Shown: positions 7,667 through 15,905, counted from the stretch's first letter. The stretch is 16,395 bases of DNA from Pseudomonadota bacterium (GCA_023433515.1 JAEZCN010000213.1:1-16395), one strand, 5' to 3'. A program made the numbers and translations. The notes: generated by a model from the letters alone, not told the origin.

Positions 7667-8778
7667 AGATCGCATTGGTCGTGCCCGCCGGGGTGAGCCA
7701 TCGCAAGATGCACACCATTCCCGCGCTCATGTGGCTGGTCGGGCGTCTCGCGAGACGGCACACCTTGAAGATATACGCGTTGCACCGGGCGGCGGCTCCC
7801 ACACGCGAAAACGTGCTGGATGCCGAGGTGCTGAACGATGGTGGAGCCCTTCGTCACCTGCGCGTCATCCAGGCGATCCAGGCCGAGCACCGGCGCGAGC
7901 CGTTCGATCTCGTGCATTCGATATGGGCGGGAACTGTCGGGCTCGTCGGAGCGCTCGCCGCCCTTCGGATCAGGCGGCCGCACCTGGTGCACATCGCCGG
8001 CGGCGAGCTGGCCAGTCTTCATTCCATCGACTACGGTGGCGGCCTGAGCCTGCGCCAGCGATGTGTGAATCGCTGGGTCATGGGGCGCGCGGCCGTGGTG
8101 AGTGCCGCGAGTGCTCCGATCATCGAGGCGGCGCGTGCTTTCGGTGCGAACGCCGTTCGAATTCCGCTCGGCGTCGATCGCGAGGCATTTCCTCCGCGCG
8201 AGCCGGTCGCGCGCGACGGATTCCGGCCGGTGCGCCTGCTGCAGGTGGCGAGCCTGAATCTCATCAAGGACCAGGGCATGTTGCTGCGGGCAATCGCGAA
8301 TGTCGTGGCTGCCGGGCGCGACGTCGAACTCGACATCGCGGGCCTGGACGGGATGAATGGCGAAATCCATGAACTGACGCGCTCTCTCGATCTGGACGCG
8401 CGCGTGCGTTTCCACGGCTGGGTCGATTCCGCGCGTGTGCGGGAGCTCGTATCGCGCGCGGACGTCCACGTGGTTTCCTCGCTTCACGAAGCGGGGCCGG
8501 TTGCGATGCTCGAGGCGGCCATGCTGGGTGTTCCCACGGTGGGCACGCAGGTGGGACACGTGAGCGAATGGGCGCCGGATGCGGCACTTGCCGGGCCGCC
8601 AGGCGACGCGGCGGCACTCGCGACGAACCTGATCCGCCTCATCGACGATGAGGCGCTGCGCCTCGCGCTCGCGGCCGAAGCCCGACGACGGGCGCTCACC
8701 GACGACGCCGACTGCACCGTCCGGCTATTCGAGGCGCAGTATCGTTCGGTACTCGCGACGCACGGGGGCGGCGGATGA
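7663..8778 (+). CDS. Family 4 glycosyltransferase (first of two)
   Basis: A 371-residue GT-B-fold glycosyltransferase. The N-terminal Rossmann part opens with MKIALVVPAGVSHRK. The C-terminal donor domain runs from about residue 187 (RPVRLLQVASLN) and carries the retaining EX7E motif as E276-AGPVAMLE284, followed by GVPTVGT. Such enzymes transfer a hexose or similar sugar from a nucleotide donor with retention of configuration. It is translationally coupled to the HprK-like gene by an ATGA overlap. After its stop there is an unusual 58-base gap before the most likely start of the next gene. Donor and acceptor sugars cannot be deduced. Confidence 0.9.
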   Translation: MKIALVVPAGVSHRKMHTIPALMWLVGRLARRHTLKIYALHRAAAPTRENVLDAEVLNDGGALRHLRVIQAIQAEHRREPFDLVHSIWAGTVGLVGALAALRIRRPHLVHIAGGELASLHSIDYGGGLSLRQRCVNRWVMGRAAVVSAASAPIIEAARAFGANAVRIPLGVDREAFPPREPVARDGFRPVRLLQVASLNLIKDQGMLLRAIANVVAAGRDVELDIAGLDGMNGEIHELTRSLDLDARVRFHGWVDSARVRELVSRADVHVVSSLHEAGPVAMLEAAMLGVPTVGTQVGHVSEWAPDAALAGPPGDAAALATNLIRLIDDEALRLALAAEARRRALTDDADCTVRLFEAQYRSVLATHGGGG

Positions 8779-8836
8779 ACTGCGTTTCGGCGTCGAACCG
8801 CCATCACCGGGTGCGGATTCACCATTCGGGTTCCAC

Positions 8837-9607
8837 ATGGGGGCGGACGTGGCGCTGCCGACCGTAAACTCGGAGTTCCTCTTTCGGTCGCTTGCGAAAC
8901 ACCTCGGGGCCGAAGTGATTTGCGACGTCGGAGCCTTCGATTGCTTTCACTCGAAGCGTTTCAAGGCCACGGGGGCGAGAGTCATCGCGCTCGAGGCCAA
9001 TCCCGTAAATTTCGATGCCCTCGCGAGGGATGCCGGTCTCGCGGCGGCGGGGATCGAACTATTCAACTACGCGGCATGGAACCGTGACGAAGACCTGACC
9101 TTCAACGTGGTCGATGCGACCGCCCGCGATGCCGGATGGCGCAACATGATCAGCTCGATCCGCGAACGCACGGCCGACTACCGATTCCCATCCAGGCCCG
9201 TACGCGTGCGTGGCGTACGACTCGACACCTTGCTGAGCGACGTACTCGCGGAACCGACACGCACGATCGCGCTGTGGATCGATGTCGAGGGCGCGGCGTA
9301 CGAGGTCCTCGAGGGCATTGACGGAATACGGGATCGCGTCTGCCTCGTGCACGTCGAAGTGGAAACGCGCGCGTTCTGGGAGGGCCAGCGCCTCTGGCCG
9401 GATATCGATGCATTGATGGGTCGGCTCGGCTTCTCGCCCATTGCAAGGCGCCCCGGAGACGAGCAGTTCGACGTCCTGTTCGTGAACGATCGCTGTCTGG
9501 GGCGGTCGCGCGCGTCAGTCGGCGGCATCACGTTCCTGGCCTGGGCAAGGCTGCGCGCCGGGCGCGCGCGCAGCAAGCTTCGGTCGTTGCTGGGCGCGCA
9601 TGGTTGA
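8837..9607 (+). CDS. FkbM family SAM-dependent methyltransferase
   Basis: A 256-residue methyltransferase with the FkbM layout: motif I VICDVGAFDCFHS at about residues 27-39, the ribose-binding acidic residue in ALEANPVNF, then the family-typical LDTLL and WIDVEGAAYEVLEG segments and a closing LVHVEVE. FkbM enzymes are O-methyltransferases acting on polyketides, sugars and other small molecules. The usual DVGANxG reads DVGAFDC here, so the Asn and the second Gly are replaced. ATG at 8837 is the first conventional start in this frame; it lacks a good Shine-Dalgarno and lies 58 bases after the previous stop, unlike the other tight junctions in this operon. The stop overlaps the next start by 8 bases. 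It probably methylates a sugar of the exported glycan. Confidence 0.85.
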   Translation: MGADVALPTVNSEFLFRSLAKHLGAEVICDVGAFDCFHSKRFKATGARVIALEANPVNFDALARDAGLAAAGIELFNYAAWNRDEDLTFNVVDATARDAGWRNMISSIRERTADYRFPSRPVRVRGVRLDTLLSDVLAEPTRTIALWIDVEGAAYEVLEGIDGIRDRVCLVHVEVETRAFWEGQRLWPDIDALMGRLGFSPIARRPGDEQFDVLFVNDRCLGRSRASVGGITFLAWARLRAGRARSKLRSLLGAHG

Positions 9608-10745
9608 TCGCCCACGCATGAACGTGGCCGTCGTCGGCACCGGGCCTGTCGGCACCGGTCAATACGCCGAGGGCATTCCGGCGCTCGCTGCCTGCCTCGA
9701 GGAGTTGTCGAACGACTTTTCGATCACGGTGTATTCGCTGCTGAAACCCGACACGAGCACCGTGCACGCGCGCCTCAAGCTGCGTTTCTTGCCGTTCCGG
9801 ACTTCGTTGCTTCGCCTCGACCTGCTGCTGCTCTCGGCCCTGATCCTGTTCGACACCCTGCGACGCAGGGTCGATCTGTTTCACGCGATCGGATCGTTCC
9901 CGGCCGGCCATGTCTGTACGCGATTGGCCAGGTTGCTGCGCATACCCTGTCTCGTCTCCCTGCACGCGGAAGAGGTTGCCGGACTACCGGAGTGCAGCTT
10001 CGGCGATCTGCTCAGCCGGAAAAGACAACGTATCAACGCGCGTGTCTGCCGGCGCGCCGATGCGTTGACCGTGCTGACGCACTTCCAGGCGCAAGGGCTT
10101 GCGGACATCGGCATCCCGCCGGCCACGGCCGGGACTTTGCCGTTTTGCGTCGACCTCGATCGCTTCCCTTTCGCGCGCAAGACACTGGCGCCGCCGTACG
10201 TGTTCCTGCATGTGGCCTACAGCCACCCCGTGAAGGACGTCGATACGCTACTCGAGACGTTTCGACGCGTCAGCGATGAGCACGATTGCCGGCTCGTGAT
10301 CGTCGGCCACGGGCACCGCGAAGGCCGGACCGCGGCGCTGGTCGAGGAGCTTGGATTGTCGAGCATCGTGGAAATCGTCGGGCCCGTGTCCAACCGGATG
10401 CTTCACCGGTACTACGCGCGTGCGCATTTCCTGTTGCACACGTCCCGCTACGAATCCCAGGGCGTGGTGTTCAACGAAGCGATGGCGAGCGGCGTGGTCG
10501 TCTGTGCGACGCGGGTAGGACTTGCGGCAGATCTCGGGGACGAGCTTTGCATAACATCTGCCGCGGGGGATGCCGTGGGCCTCGCGCGAGCGATATCAGT
10601 CGTGATCGGAGAGCCGGAGCGATACGAGCGCTTGTGCGCACGGGCGTACGCATGGAGTGGCGTCCATGACCTGCGCTGGATGGTCGAGCGCCACGAGAGC
10701 CTCTATCGACGTCTCCAGGGCACTTCGCGAAATGGTGGTGGTTAG
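9600..10745 (+). CDS. Family 4 glycosyltransferase (second of two)
   Basis: A 381-residue GT-B-fold glycosyltransferase and the last gene of the plus-strand operon. The N-terminus has a Gly-rich loop (VVGTGPVGTGQY), and the C-terminal domain carries VDLDRFPF, the nucleotide-sugar segment LVIVGHG and the EX7E motif E285-SQGVVFNE293 followed by AMASGVVV. It is probably a retaining transferase that acts with the first GT4 and the GT2 on the same glycan. The start at 9600 overlaps the FkbM stop by 8 bases; ATG at 9618 (MNVAVVG) is an equally reasonable start. The two GT4 proteins differ widely outside the fold motifs, so they probably add different sugars. Confidence 0.9.
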   Translation: MVDRPRMNVAVVGTGPVGTGQYAEGIPALAACLEELSNDFSITVYSLLKPDTSTVHARLKLRFLPFRTSLLRLDLLLLSALILFDTLRRRVDLFHAIGSFPAGHVCTRLARLLRIPCLVSLHAEEVAGLPECSFGDLLSRKRQRINARVCRRADALTVLTHFQAQGLADIGIPPATAGTLPFCVDLDRFPFARKTLAPPYVFLHVAYSHPVKDVDTLLETFRRVSDEHDCRLVIVGHGHREGRTAALVEELGLSSIVEIVGPVSNRMLHRYYARAHFLLHTSRYESQGVVFNEAMASGVVVCATRVGLAADLGDELCITSAAGDAVGLARAISVVIGEPERYERLCARAYAWSGVHDLRWMVERHESLYRRLQGTSRNGGG

Positions 10746-10771
10746 GCGTGGCGTAGTCGGCGCGCGGCAGG
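10746..10771. other. 26-base convergent junction between the two large operons
   Basis: Two multi-gene operons end tail to tail here with no room for a bidirectional intrinsic terminator, and no hairpin with a T run is visible. Their transcripts therefore probably overlap or are ended by Rho. Confidence 0.5.
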
Positions 10772-11815
10772 TCAGGCTGGTTGCGGGCGCGCCAATTTCT
10801 CCGCGCGTTCGAATACCTGGCTCGCCGAATAACGCGTGAGGCAACGGTTGTCACCGAACTTGCAGACCTCGAGTCCGCACGGCCCGCAGGGCAGGTCCGA
10901 GGAATCCAGGCAGTCGCTCCAGCTTCCCTGGGGCGCCGACCAGTCGCGCCGGCTGTCGCTGAAGAGCGCGAGCGTGGGTGTTCCCTGGATCCACGCCATG
11001 TGCATGAGGCCCGAGTCTTCGGACAGCACGAATCGCGCCCGCCCGAGGATCGCGAAGGCGGTGAGCTGATCCGCACGACCCGTGAGATCGATGCAGCGCG
11101 CACCCAGTGCCGTCGAGATCTCCGTGGCCTTGGCGCGTTTCGAAGGCAAGAGCAGCAGGACGATCTGACTCCGCGGATGGCGATCGATCCACAGGCGCGC
11201 GAATTCGATGTAGCGCGCGGTCGGCCAGGCGCGGGCCGGCGAGAAGCCCGCGGGGTTGAGTACGACGAGATCGCTGCCCGCTTTCCAGCCGTGCTCGAGC
11301 AGCAGGGCGTCGACGTCGGAGTCACTACCGCGCAGCTCGAGCGCCGTATCCATCCCGGCGTCGATGCCGAGCGCCGCCGCGATGGTTCGTCGAGTGCGCT
11401 CTCCGGCCGGGCGGGGCGAATGGCGGTCGAACACGGACCAGGCTTCGGGCCGGATCGCGCGGCGCAAGAAGTTGCTGATGCGGTTGTTCTGCAGGTCGAG
11501 CACCACGTCGTAGCGCCGGGCCACGAGCGCGGGTGTGTGGCGAATCGCCGAAAGCCAGATGCGGAAGCGATCGCGATCACCCCCGAGCGCGATCACGCGG
11601 TCGAACTGGGCCATCGCCCTCGGCACGGCCGCGACCTCCTCCCGCGTGAGAAAGTGCAGCTCGGAATCGGGGAAGCGGCGCCGGACGCCTAGTAGATAGG
11701 GGAGCGCGATCATGGTGTCGCCGAGCGCCTGGAGCCGGATCGCGAGGATGCGCCGCGGCGCGGACGCATGCGGCCAGCGACGGGCGGGGATGTCGTCCTG
11801 GCCGGTATCCTTCAT
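10772..11815 (-). CDS. Family 9 glycosyltransferase (ADP-heptose:LPS heptosyltransferase family)
   Basis: A 347-residue GT9 protein. The N-terminal family motif is RRILAIRLQALGDTMIALPY at residues 21-40, and the donor-domain signature is SEDSGLMHMAWIQGTP at 265-280. The Cys-rich block near the end (C302, C310, C313, C318, C325, in CGPCGLEVC and CL) matches the C-x-x-C...C...C pattern seen in many members. Known relatives add L-glycero-D-manno-heptose to lipopolysaccharide core; many outlying members sit in other glycan loci, and no core-LPS genes are near, so the donor is uncertain. The ATG at 11815 overlaps the stop of the upstream nucleotidyltransferase gene by ATGA. It is the last gene of the minus-strand operon. 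Confidence 0.87.
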   Translation of the reverse strand: MKDTGQDDIPARRWPHASAPRRILAIRLQALGDTMIALPYLLGVRRRFPDSELHFLTREEVAAVPRAMAQFDRVIALGGDRDRFRIWLSAIRHTPALVARRYDVVLDLQNNRISNFLRRAIRPEAWSVFDRHSPRPAGERTRRTIAAALGIDAGMDTALELRGSDSDVDALLLEHGWKAGSDLVVLNPAGFSPARAWPTARYIEFARLWIDRHPRSQIVLLLLPSKRAKATEISTALGARCIDLTGRADQLTAFAILGRARFVLSEDSGLMHMAWIQGTPTLALFSDSRRDWSAPQGSWSDCLDSSDLPCGPCGLEVCKFGDNRCLTRYSASQVFERAEKLARPQPA

Positions 11816-13026
11816 CGCCGGGTTTGACCCGCGAGCACCGTGGCGATGGTCTGTACGCGCGGCGGGTGCGAAGTGATCCAGCGCAGGATGCGCGTGACGT
11901 GCGACTGGTCGTACCAGGGCACTCGCTGGAGCGCAGGCTGATTGGCGACCGCGTCGTCGAGCTCCGCCAGCGCCTGTCGCTTTGGGATGAGCCGACTACG
12001 CGCGTATCGCAGGAACTCGAGCGGCGAGCGCGACCATTCGTAGCCCGGCAACGCCGGAATGCTGAGATTGCTCCAGGACACTTCGGCGAGTTCGTGACGC
12101 GCGCGACGCAGGAGCTTCGGGCAGGCTGCGCGCGTCGTGGCCAGCACATCCGCGCAGATCGCGTCCGGAAAGAATCGCGTGACCATCTGCAGCACCGGAT
12201 ACATCCACCAGGCGTGTTCGGCGTCGGCCGTGAGTTCGGACCACTCAGCAGGCCCGAGCCGCGGCGCGAAGCAGGCGAGATCGATGACCTGCATGAATCT
12301 CAGGGTGTTCGTGAGCATGCCGCCCGTGGTGTGCAGCAGCAGGTGACGGAAGAGGGCGGCGTTGCCGGAGTAGGCGTTTATGCCGGGCCGTGCCTCGCCA
12401 GGCCACACGCGGGCCGTGATGTCGACCATCGAGACCGGCAGGGGCTCCGCGATCGCCAGGTGCACCTCGATGCGAAACGGGACGTCCACGTGCTCGCCGA
12501 AGATATCGGGAAGGGGCTGATCGACAGGGACGAAGACGGCATGACGCCGGGTCGTATAACGCGGCTGATAACCCACTGACTGCAACGCTTCGCCGAGTGC
12601 CGCCAGGTCCCGCGGCGCGACGAGCAAATCGATGTCGCTCATGGGACGCACGCCTTGCTCGTGTACGCCCAGCGCGAGCAGCGCGGAGCCCTTGAGCGGC
12701 ACGATGGCGATGCCGCGCGCGCACGTAGCATCGTGGAGGCGCGCGAGCATGTCGCGGGCGCGCGCTTCGCGCAGGCGCATGTGGCGATGCTGCTCACCGA
12801 GGAACCGCGTCCAGGAATCCGGACCGCGCCAGCGCAGTCGTCGCGAGAGGATGCCCGCGAGGCCGTGCATGACACACACCGAGCGTGCGATGCCCCACTC
12901 GAAGTCGTTCCAGTCCGGGGCCCCGTCCTGTGGTGACTGGATCTCGCCCGCCAACCGGTCGGTGACACTGACCAGGGCCGCCCGGATGGTGGCGAACGGC
13001 GGCAGGTCTGGATGCACGTCGCTCAT
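11812..13026 (-). CDS. Nucleotidyltransferase-fold protein (NTP_transf_5-like)
   Basis: A 404-residue protein with the nucleotidyltransferase core L111-K-G-S114 followed by MSDIDLLV, where D131-x-D133 would bind metal. This order (G-S, then D-x-D) and the length of about 400 residues match the putative nucleotidyltransferase family NTP_transf_5 (PF14907), whose members sit in polysaccharide, exosortase-type and some lasso-peptide clusters, commonly near HprK-like proteins. The reaction is not established; transfer of a nucleotide to a small molecule, glycan or peptide is possible. It is linked by ATGA overlaps to the radical SAM gene before it and the GT9 gene after it. The ATG at 13026 was chosen because it forms that overlap and puts the conserved region at the usual distance. 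Confidence 0.78.
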   Translation of the reverse strand: MSDVHPDLPPFATIRAALVSVTDRLAGEIQSPQDGAPDWNDFEWGIARSVCVMHGLAGILSRRLRWRGPDSWTRFLGEQHRHMRLREARARDMLARLHDATCARGIAIVPLKGSALLALGVHEQGVRPMSDIDLLVAPRDLAALGEALQSVGYQPRYTTRRHAVFVPVDQPLPDIFGEHVDVPFRIEVHLAIAEPLPVSMVDITARVWPGEARPGINAYSGNAALFRHLLLHTTGGMLTNTLRFMQVIDLACFAPRLGPAEWSELTADAEHAWWMYPVLQMVTRFFPDAICADVLATTRAACPKLLRRARHELAEVSWSNLSIPALPGYEWSRSPLEFLRYARSRLIPKRQALAELDDAVANQPALQRVPWYDQSHVTRILRWITSHPPRVQTIATVLAGQTRR

Positions 13027-14402
13027 CGGCCGGACATCGAAATCATCTGTTCGCGGGCCAGGCGGGCAGTGCCGAGCAGTTCCGCGGCACGCCCCGGATT
13101 CGCGGCTTCGAGGCGAAAGGCCTCGACTTCGTTGCGCAACCACTGGTCGGCGAGCTTGTAGTAATCCTTGCCACGCCGCCCGCCAATCACGTAGTCGCGA
13201 TCGGATGCCTCCGCCCACGCGAGCGGTAGTTCGATTCGCGCGCGCACCTTGTCGAAGTACCCCGTTCCCTTGATGGGATAGGACACCGTGGTGAAGAACA
13301 CGTCCGGATCGCTGGCCTTCACGTGTTCGACGGTGGCTTCGATATCCTCGAGCTCCTCTCCTTCGTAGCCCCACATCAGGAACATGCCGACCTGAATGCC
13401 GTATTTCTTCGCGAGCTGGCACGAGCGACGCACCTGTTCGACGGTCACGCCGCGCTGCATGGCGTCGAGGATCTTCTGGCTGCCGCTCTCGGAGCCTATC
13501 CAGATGCGGTAGCAACCCAGCTCGCGCAACAGGCGTGCGGCTTCCTCGCTCTGCAGGCGGTCGGCGCGCGTGATGGTTTCGAATGGCCGGTGTATGCCGC
13601 GCCGCGCGAGTTCGGCGTGATAACTCGCCAGCCACGGATGACTGATCGTGAACACGTCGTCGGCGTACCAGACCTGGTCGGGCGCATAACGCTCGACGAT
13701 CCACTGCACCTCGTCGGCGACCTGTGCGGCGCCGCGGCGGCGATGCGTGAAACCATACACCGCGTGCGAGCACCAGTTGCAGCGGTACGGACAGCCGCGC
13801 GCGGTTATGAGATTGATGCTGCTCGCGCCGTGATGGGTCTTCCAGGCGTGTAGATAGAGCCCGTGATCGATGGCCTCGCGATCGGGCCAGGGCAGGGAGT
13901 CGATGTCCGGCTCCTTCGGCCGGTCGGGCGTGTATTGCAGCGCTCCGTCCGGGTCGCGAAATGCGATGCCGCGCACGGCATGCAGGTGATGCGCCCCCGA
14001 GCGGGCCAGCACGGGCAGCAGCTCCGCGAGCGTGTGTTCGCCCTCGCCGATGACGATGACGTCCGCGCCCGCTGCGAGGTATTCCTCGCAGTAGTTCGCG
14101 CTCTCCGGCCCACCGAGCACCACCGTCCAGCCGGCGCGTTTCGCGGACCGCACGATTTCGAGCACCGGGCGGCGCGTCATGAGGTTGGTGTAGATGCCGA
14201 CGACGCCGCGGCCGCGCGCGAAACGCTCGACGAGCGATTCGCGCTGCGCAAAGGTGCTGTCGAACACCTCGACGCCGAAACCCGCGCGCTTGAGGAACGC
14301 GGACAGATACAGGAGGCCGAGCGGTGGATACGGCTTCATGATCTGCCGCTCCTTCTCGTCCTCGGCGAGGAAGTAGCCGTGTGTGAGAAGGATGTCGCTC
14401 AT
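13023..14402 (-). CDS. B12-binding-type radical SAM protein (second of tandem pair)
   Basis: A 459-residue enzyme. Residues about 1-135 look like a cobalamin-binding domain (KPYPPLGLLYLSAFLKRAG, then VVLGGPE and VIVIGEGE), and the radical SAM core has the 4Fe-4S ligands C204-x3-C208-x2-C211 in CPYRCNWC, followed by GSESGSQKILDAM. Such enzymes make a 5'-deoxyadenosyl radical and often methylate unreactive carbon, or rearrange or close rings; many act on lipids, pigments or antibiotics. No SPASM-like C-terminal Cys cluster is present, which argues against a peptide maturase of that type. The ATG at 14402 is preferred over a TTG at 14420. The stop overlaps the nucleotidyltransferase start (ATGA). 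It is a clear paralog of the gene upstream. The substrate is unknown. Confidence 0.85.
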   Translation of the reverse strand: MSDILLTHGYFLAEDEKERQIMKPYPPLGLLYLSAFLKRAGFGVEVFDSTFAQRESLVERFARGRGVVGIYTNLMTRRPVLEIVRSAKRAGWTVVLGGPESANYCEEYLAAGADVIVIGEGEHTLAELLPVLARSGAHHLHAVRGIAFRDPDGALQYTPDRPKEPDIDSLPWPDREAIDHGLYLHAWKTHHGASSINLITARGCPYRCNWCSHAVYGFTHRRRGAAQVADEVQWIVERYAPDQVWYADDVFTISHPWLASYHAELARRGIHRPFETITRADRLQSEEAARLLRELGCYRIWIGSESGSQKILDAMQRGVTVEQVRRSCQLAKKYGIQVGMFLMWGYEGEELEDIEATVEHVKASDPDVFFTTVSYPIKGTGYFDKVRARIELPLAWAEASDRDYVIGGRRGKDYYKLADQWLRNEVEAFRLEAANPGRAAELLGTARLAREQMISMSGR

Positions 14403-14412
14403 GTGCACATCG

Positions 14413-15864
14413 TCAGCCAATGGCGGGCGCGAGCTCGCCGGTGTCGCCGAGCTCGCGATTGCGAAATGCGGCTTCGTCGGCGACGAGCCGCGCCCAGCGC
14501 TGCTCCACGTCGTGCGAATCCGGGTGGGTCACCTGGTCGTGCAGCAGGTTGCGTACGGTGCGGTAGAACTCCGAGACGTACGTGCCCGAGAACATCATTT
14601 CGAGGTCGTTGCTCTCCTGCCAGTGAGTCTTCGGCCCTAGCTGTTCCTTCACCTGTTCGTAGAAACGCGTGCCGGGCAGTGGATAGGACACGCTCACGCC
14701 CACGTCGTCGGGGCGCGCTTCGTCGATCAGCCGGCGGGTGGCCAGGATGTCGTCGAGCTCCTCGCCGAGATAGCCGAGCTGCAGGAAGAAGCCGACGCGG
14801 ATCCCGGCTTCGCCCAGCCGGCGGCGCGCCACGATGTTCTCGTGCACCGTCGTCCCCTTGTTCATCGCGTCCAGTATTTTCTGGCTTCCGCTCTCGGCGC
14901 CTATCCACACCTCGCGGCATCCCGCGCGGCGCAGCGCCTGCGCCATGCGTTCGCTCACTAGATCCGCGCGCAGCTGGATCGTGAACGGCACGCCGCCGCC
15001 GCCGGCCTCGAGCGCCGCGGCGAAATCGTTCACCCAGTCGATGCGGAAGCCGAAGATGTCGTCGGCGAACCAGATGTGATCCGGCCGGTAATGCCGGTAC
15101 AGGTAGAGCATTTCGGCGGCCGTTTCCGCCGCGGGGCGCTGCATGTACTGATTGCCCCAGATGGGTTTCGCGCACCAGTTGCAGCGAAACGAACAGCCGC
15201 GCGAGGCGGCCATGTTGAGACTGAAATATCCGTGGGCTCGGCGCCAGACGCGCCGGTACTTTTCGATGTCGATGAGGTCCCAGGACGGCAGGGGCGCAAG
15301 CGTGGGCGCCGGGAGCTGGACCCTCGCATGCGAGCGGCGTGTCTGCGATCCCACGGCATGGCTGGCATCCGGCAGTCCATTGGCGAGCGCGGGCGCGGGC
15401 AAGGTCACTTCGGCGTTCAACCGGTCGATGAGCGCCATCAATGTCGGCAGCGCTTCTCCATGCAACACGACGTCGGCGCCGGCGCCGAGGTACTTGTCGG
15501 GCGCATCCGACGCGTCCGAGCCCGCGGCGATCAGCCGCGCGCCGCGCGCGCGGGCCAGCCCGAGCATCTCGCAGCAGGCGCGGCGCATGCGCCCCAGGCA
15601 CATCTTGCTCAGGAAGTTGAAGTTGTCCTCGTAGAACAGCACGAGTTGCGGGCGCAGCACGTCGAGCTGCCGTTCGAAACGCGTCAGGTCTTCGGCGAGC
15701 ATCGCGTCGAAGAAGGACACCTCGTGTCCCGCGGCGCGCAGCATCGACGCGACCTGGAGCGTCGCGAGCGGTGGATAGGGCTTCGCGCGCTGCTGTTGCT
15801 TCCGGTCGAAGTTCAGGAAGTAGGAATGACAGACCAGGATCGAAAGCATGCCGTCGGTATCCAT
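14413..15864 (-). CDS. B12-binding-type radical SAM protein (first of tandem pair)
   Basis: A 483-residue enzyme from ATG 15864 and the first gene of the minus-strand operon. The N-terminal region (KPYPPLATLQVASMLRAAG, then LIAAGSDASD and DVVLHGEA) has the layout of a cobalamin-binding domain. The radical SAM cluster is C224-x3-C228-x2-C231 in CSFRCNWC, followed by GAESGSQKILDAMNKGT. A linker of about 45 residues rich in Pro and Ala (151-195) separates the two domains and is shorter and different in its paralog. It shares HSYFL, KPYPPL, RCNWC and ESGSQKILDAM blocks with the next gene, so the pair arose by duplication. An in-frame upstream extension to 16011 is non-conserved in look and rejected. 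ATG at 15849 (MLSILVCHS) is an alternative. The substrate is unknown. Confidence 0.85.
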   Translation of the reverse strand: MDTDGMLSILVCHSYFLNFDRKQQQRAKPYPPLATLQVASMLRAAGHEVSFFDAMLAEDLTRFERQLDVLRPQLVLFYEDNFNFLSKMCLGRMRRACCEMLGLARARGARLIAAGSDASDAPDKYLGAGADVVLHGEALPTLMALIDRLNAEVTLPAPALANGLPDASHAVGSQTRRSHARVQLPAPTLAPLPSWDLIDIEKYRRVWRRAHGYFSLNMAASRGCSFRCNWCAKPIWGNQYMQRPAAETAAEMLYLYRHYRPDHIWFADDIFGFRIDWVNDFAAALEAGGGGVPFTIQLRADLVSERMAQALRRAGCREVWIGAESGSQKILDAMNKGTTVHENIVARRRLGEAGIRVGFFLQLGYLGEELDDILATRRLIDEARPDDVGVSVSYPLPGTRFYEQVKEQLGPKTHWQESNDLEMMFSGTYVSEFYRTVRNLLHDQVTHPDSHDVEQRWARLVADEAAFRNRELGDTGELAPAIG

Positions 15865-15905
15865 CCCGCTGTTTCGAGGTGAGTGTCTTCTCTCGGTGTG
15901 CCGGT

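Noticed and set aside
6656..13026. Lasso-peptide biosynthetic cluster, suggested by the HprK-like kinase, ABC exporter and NTP_transf_5-like protein
   Set aside because: No precursor peptide, PqqD-like recognition element, transglutaminase-like protease or asparagine synthetase-like cyclase is visible, and the rest of the locus is glycan-type.
13863..14984. Plus-strand open frame of 373 codons across the two radical SAM genes
   Set aside because: It spans the junction of two real genes on the other strand and has low-complexity Arg/Ala-rich composition with no recognisable motif.
13023..15864. Radical SAM genes as peptide-modifying SPASM maturases
   Set aside because: No auxiliary Cys cluster is present in the C-terminal parts and no precursor peptide is nearby; the N-terminal halves look like cobalamin-binding domains instead.
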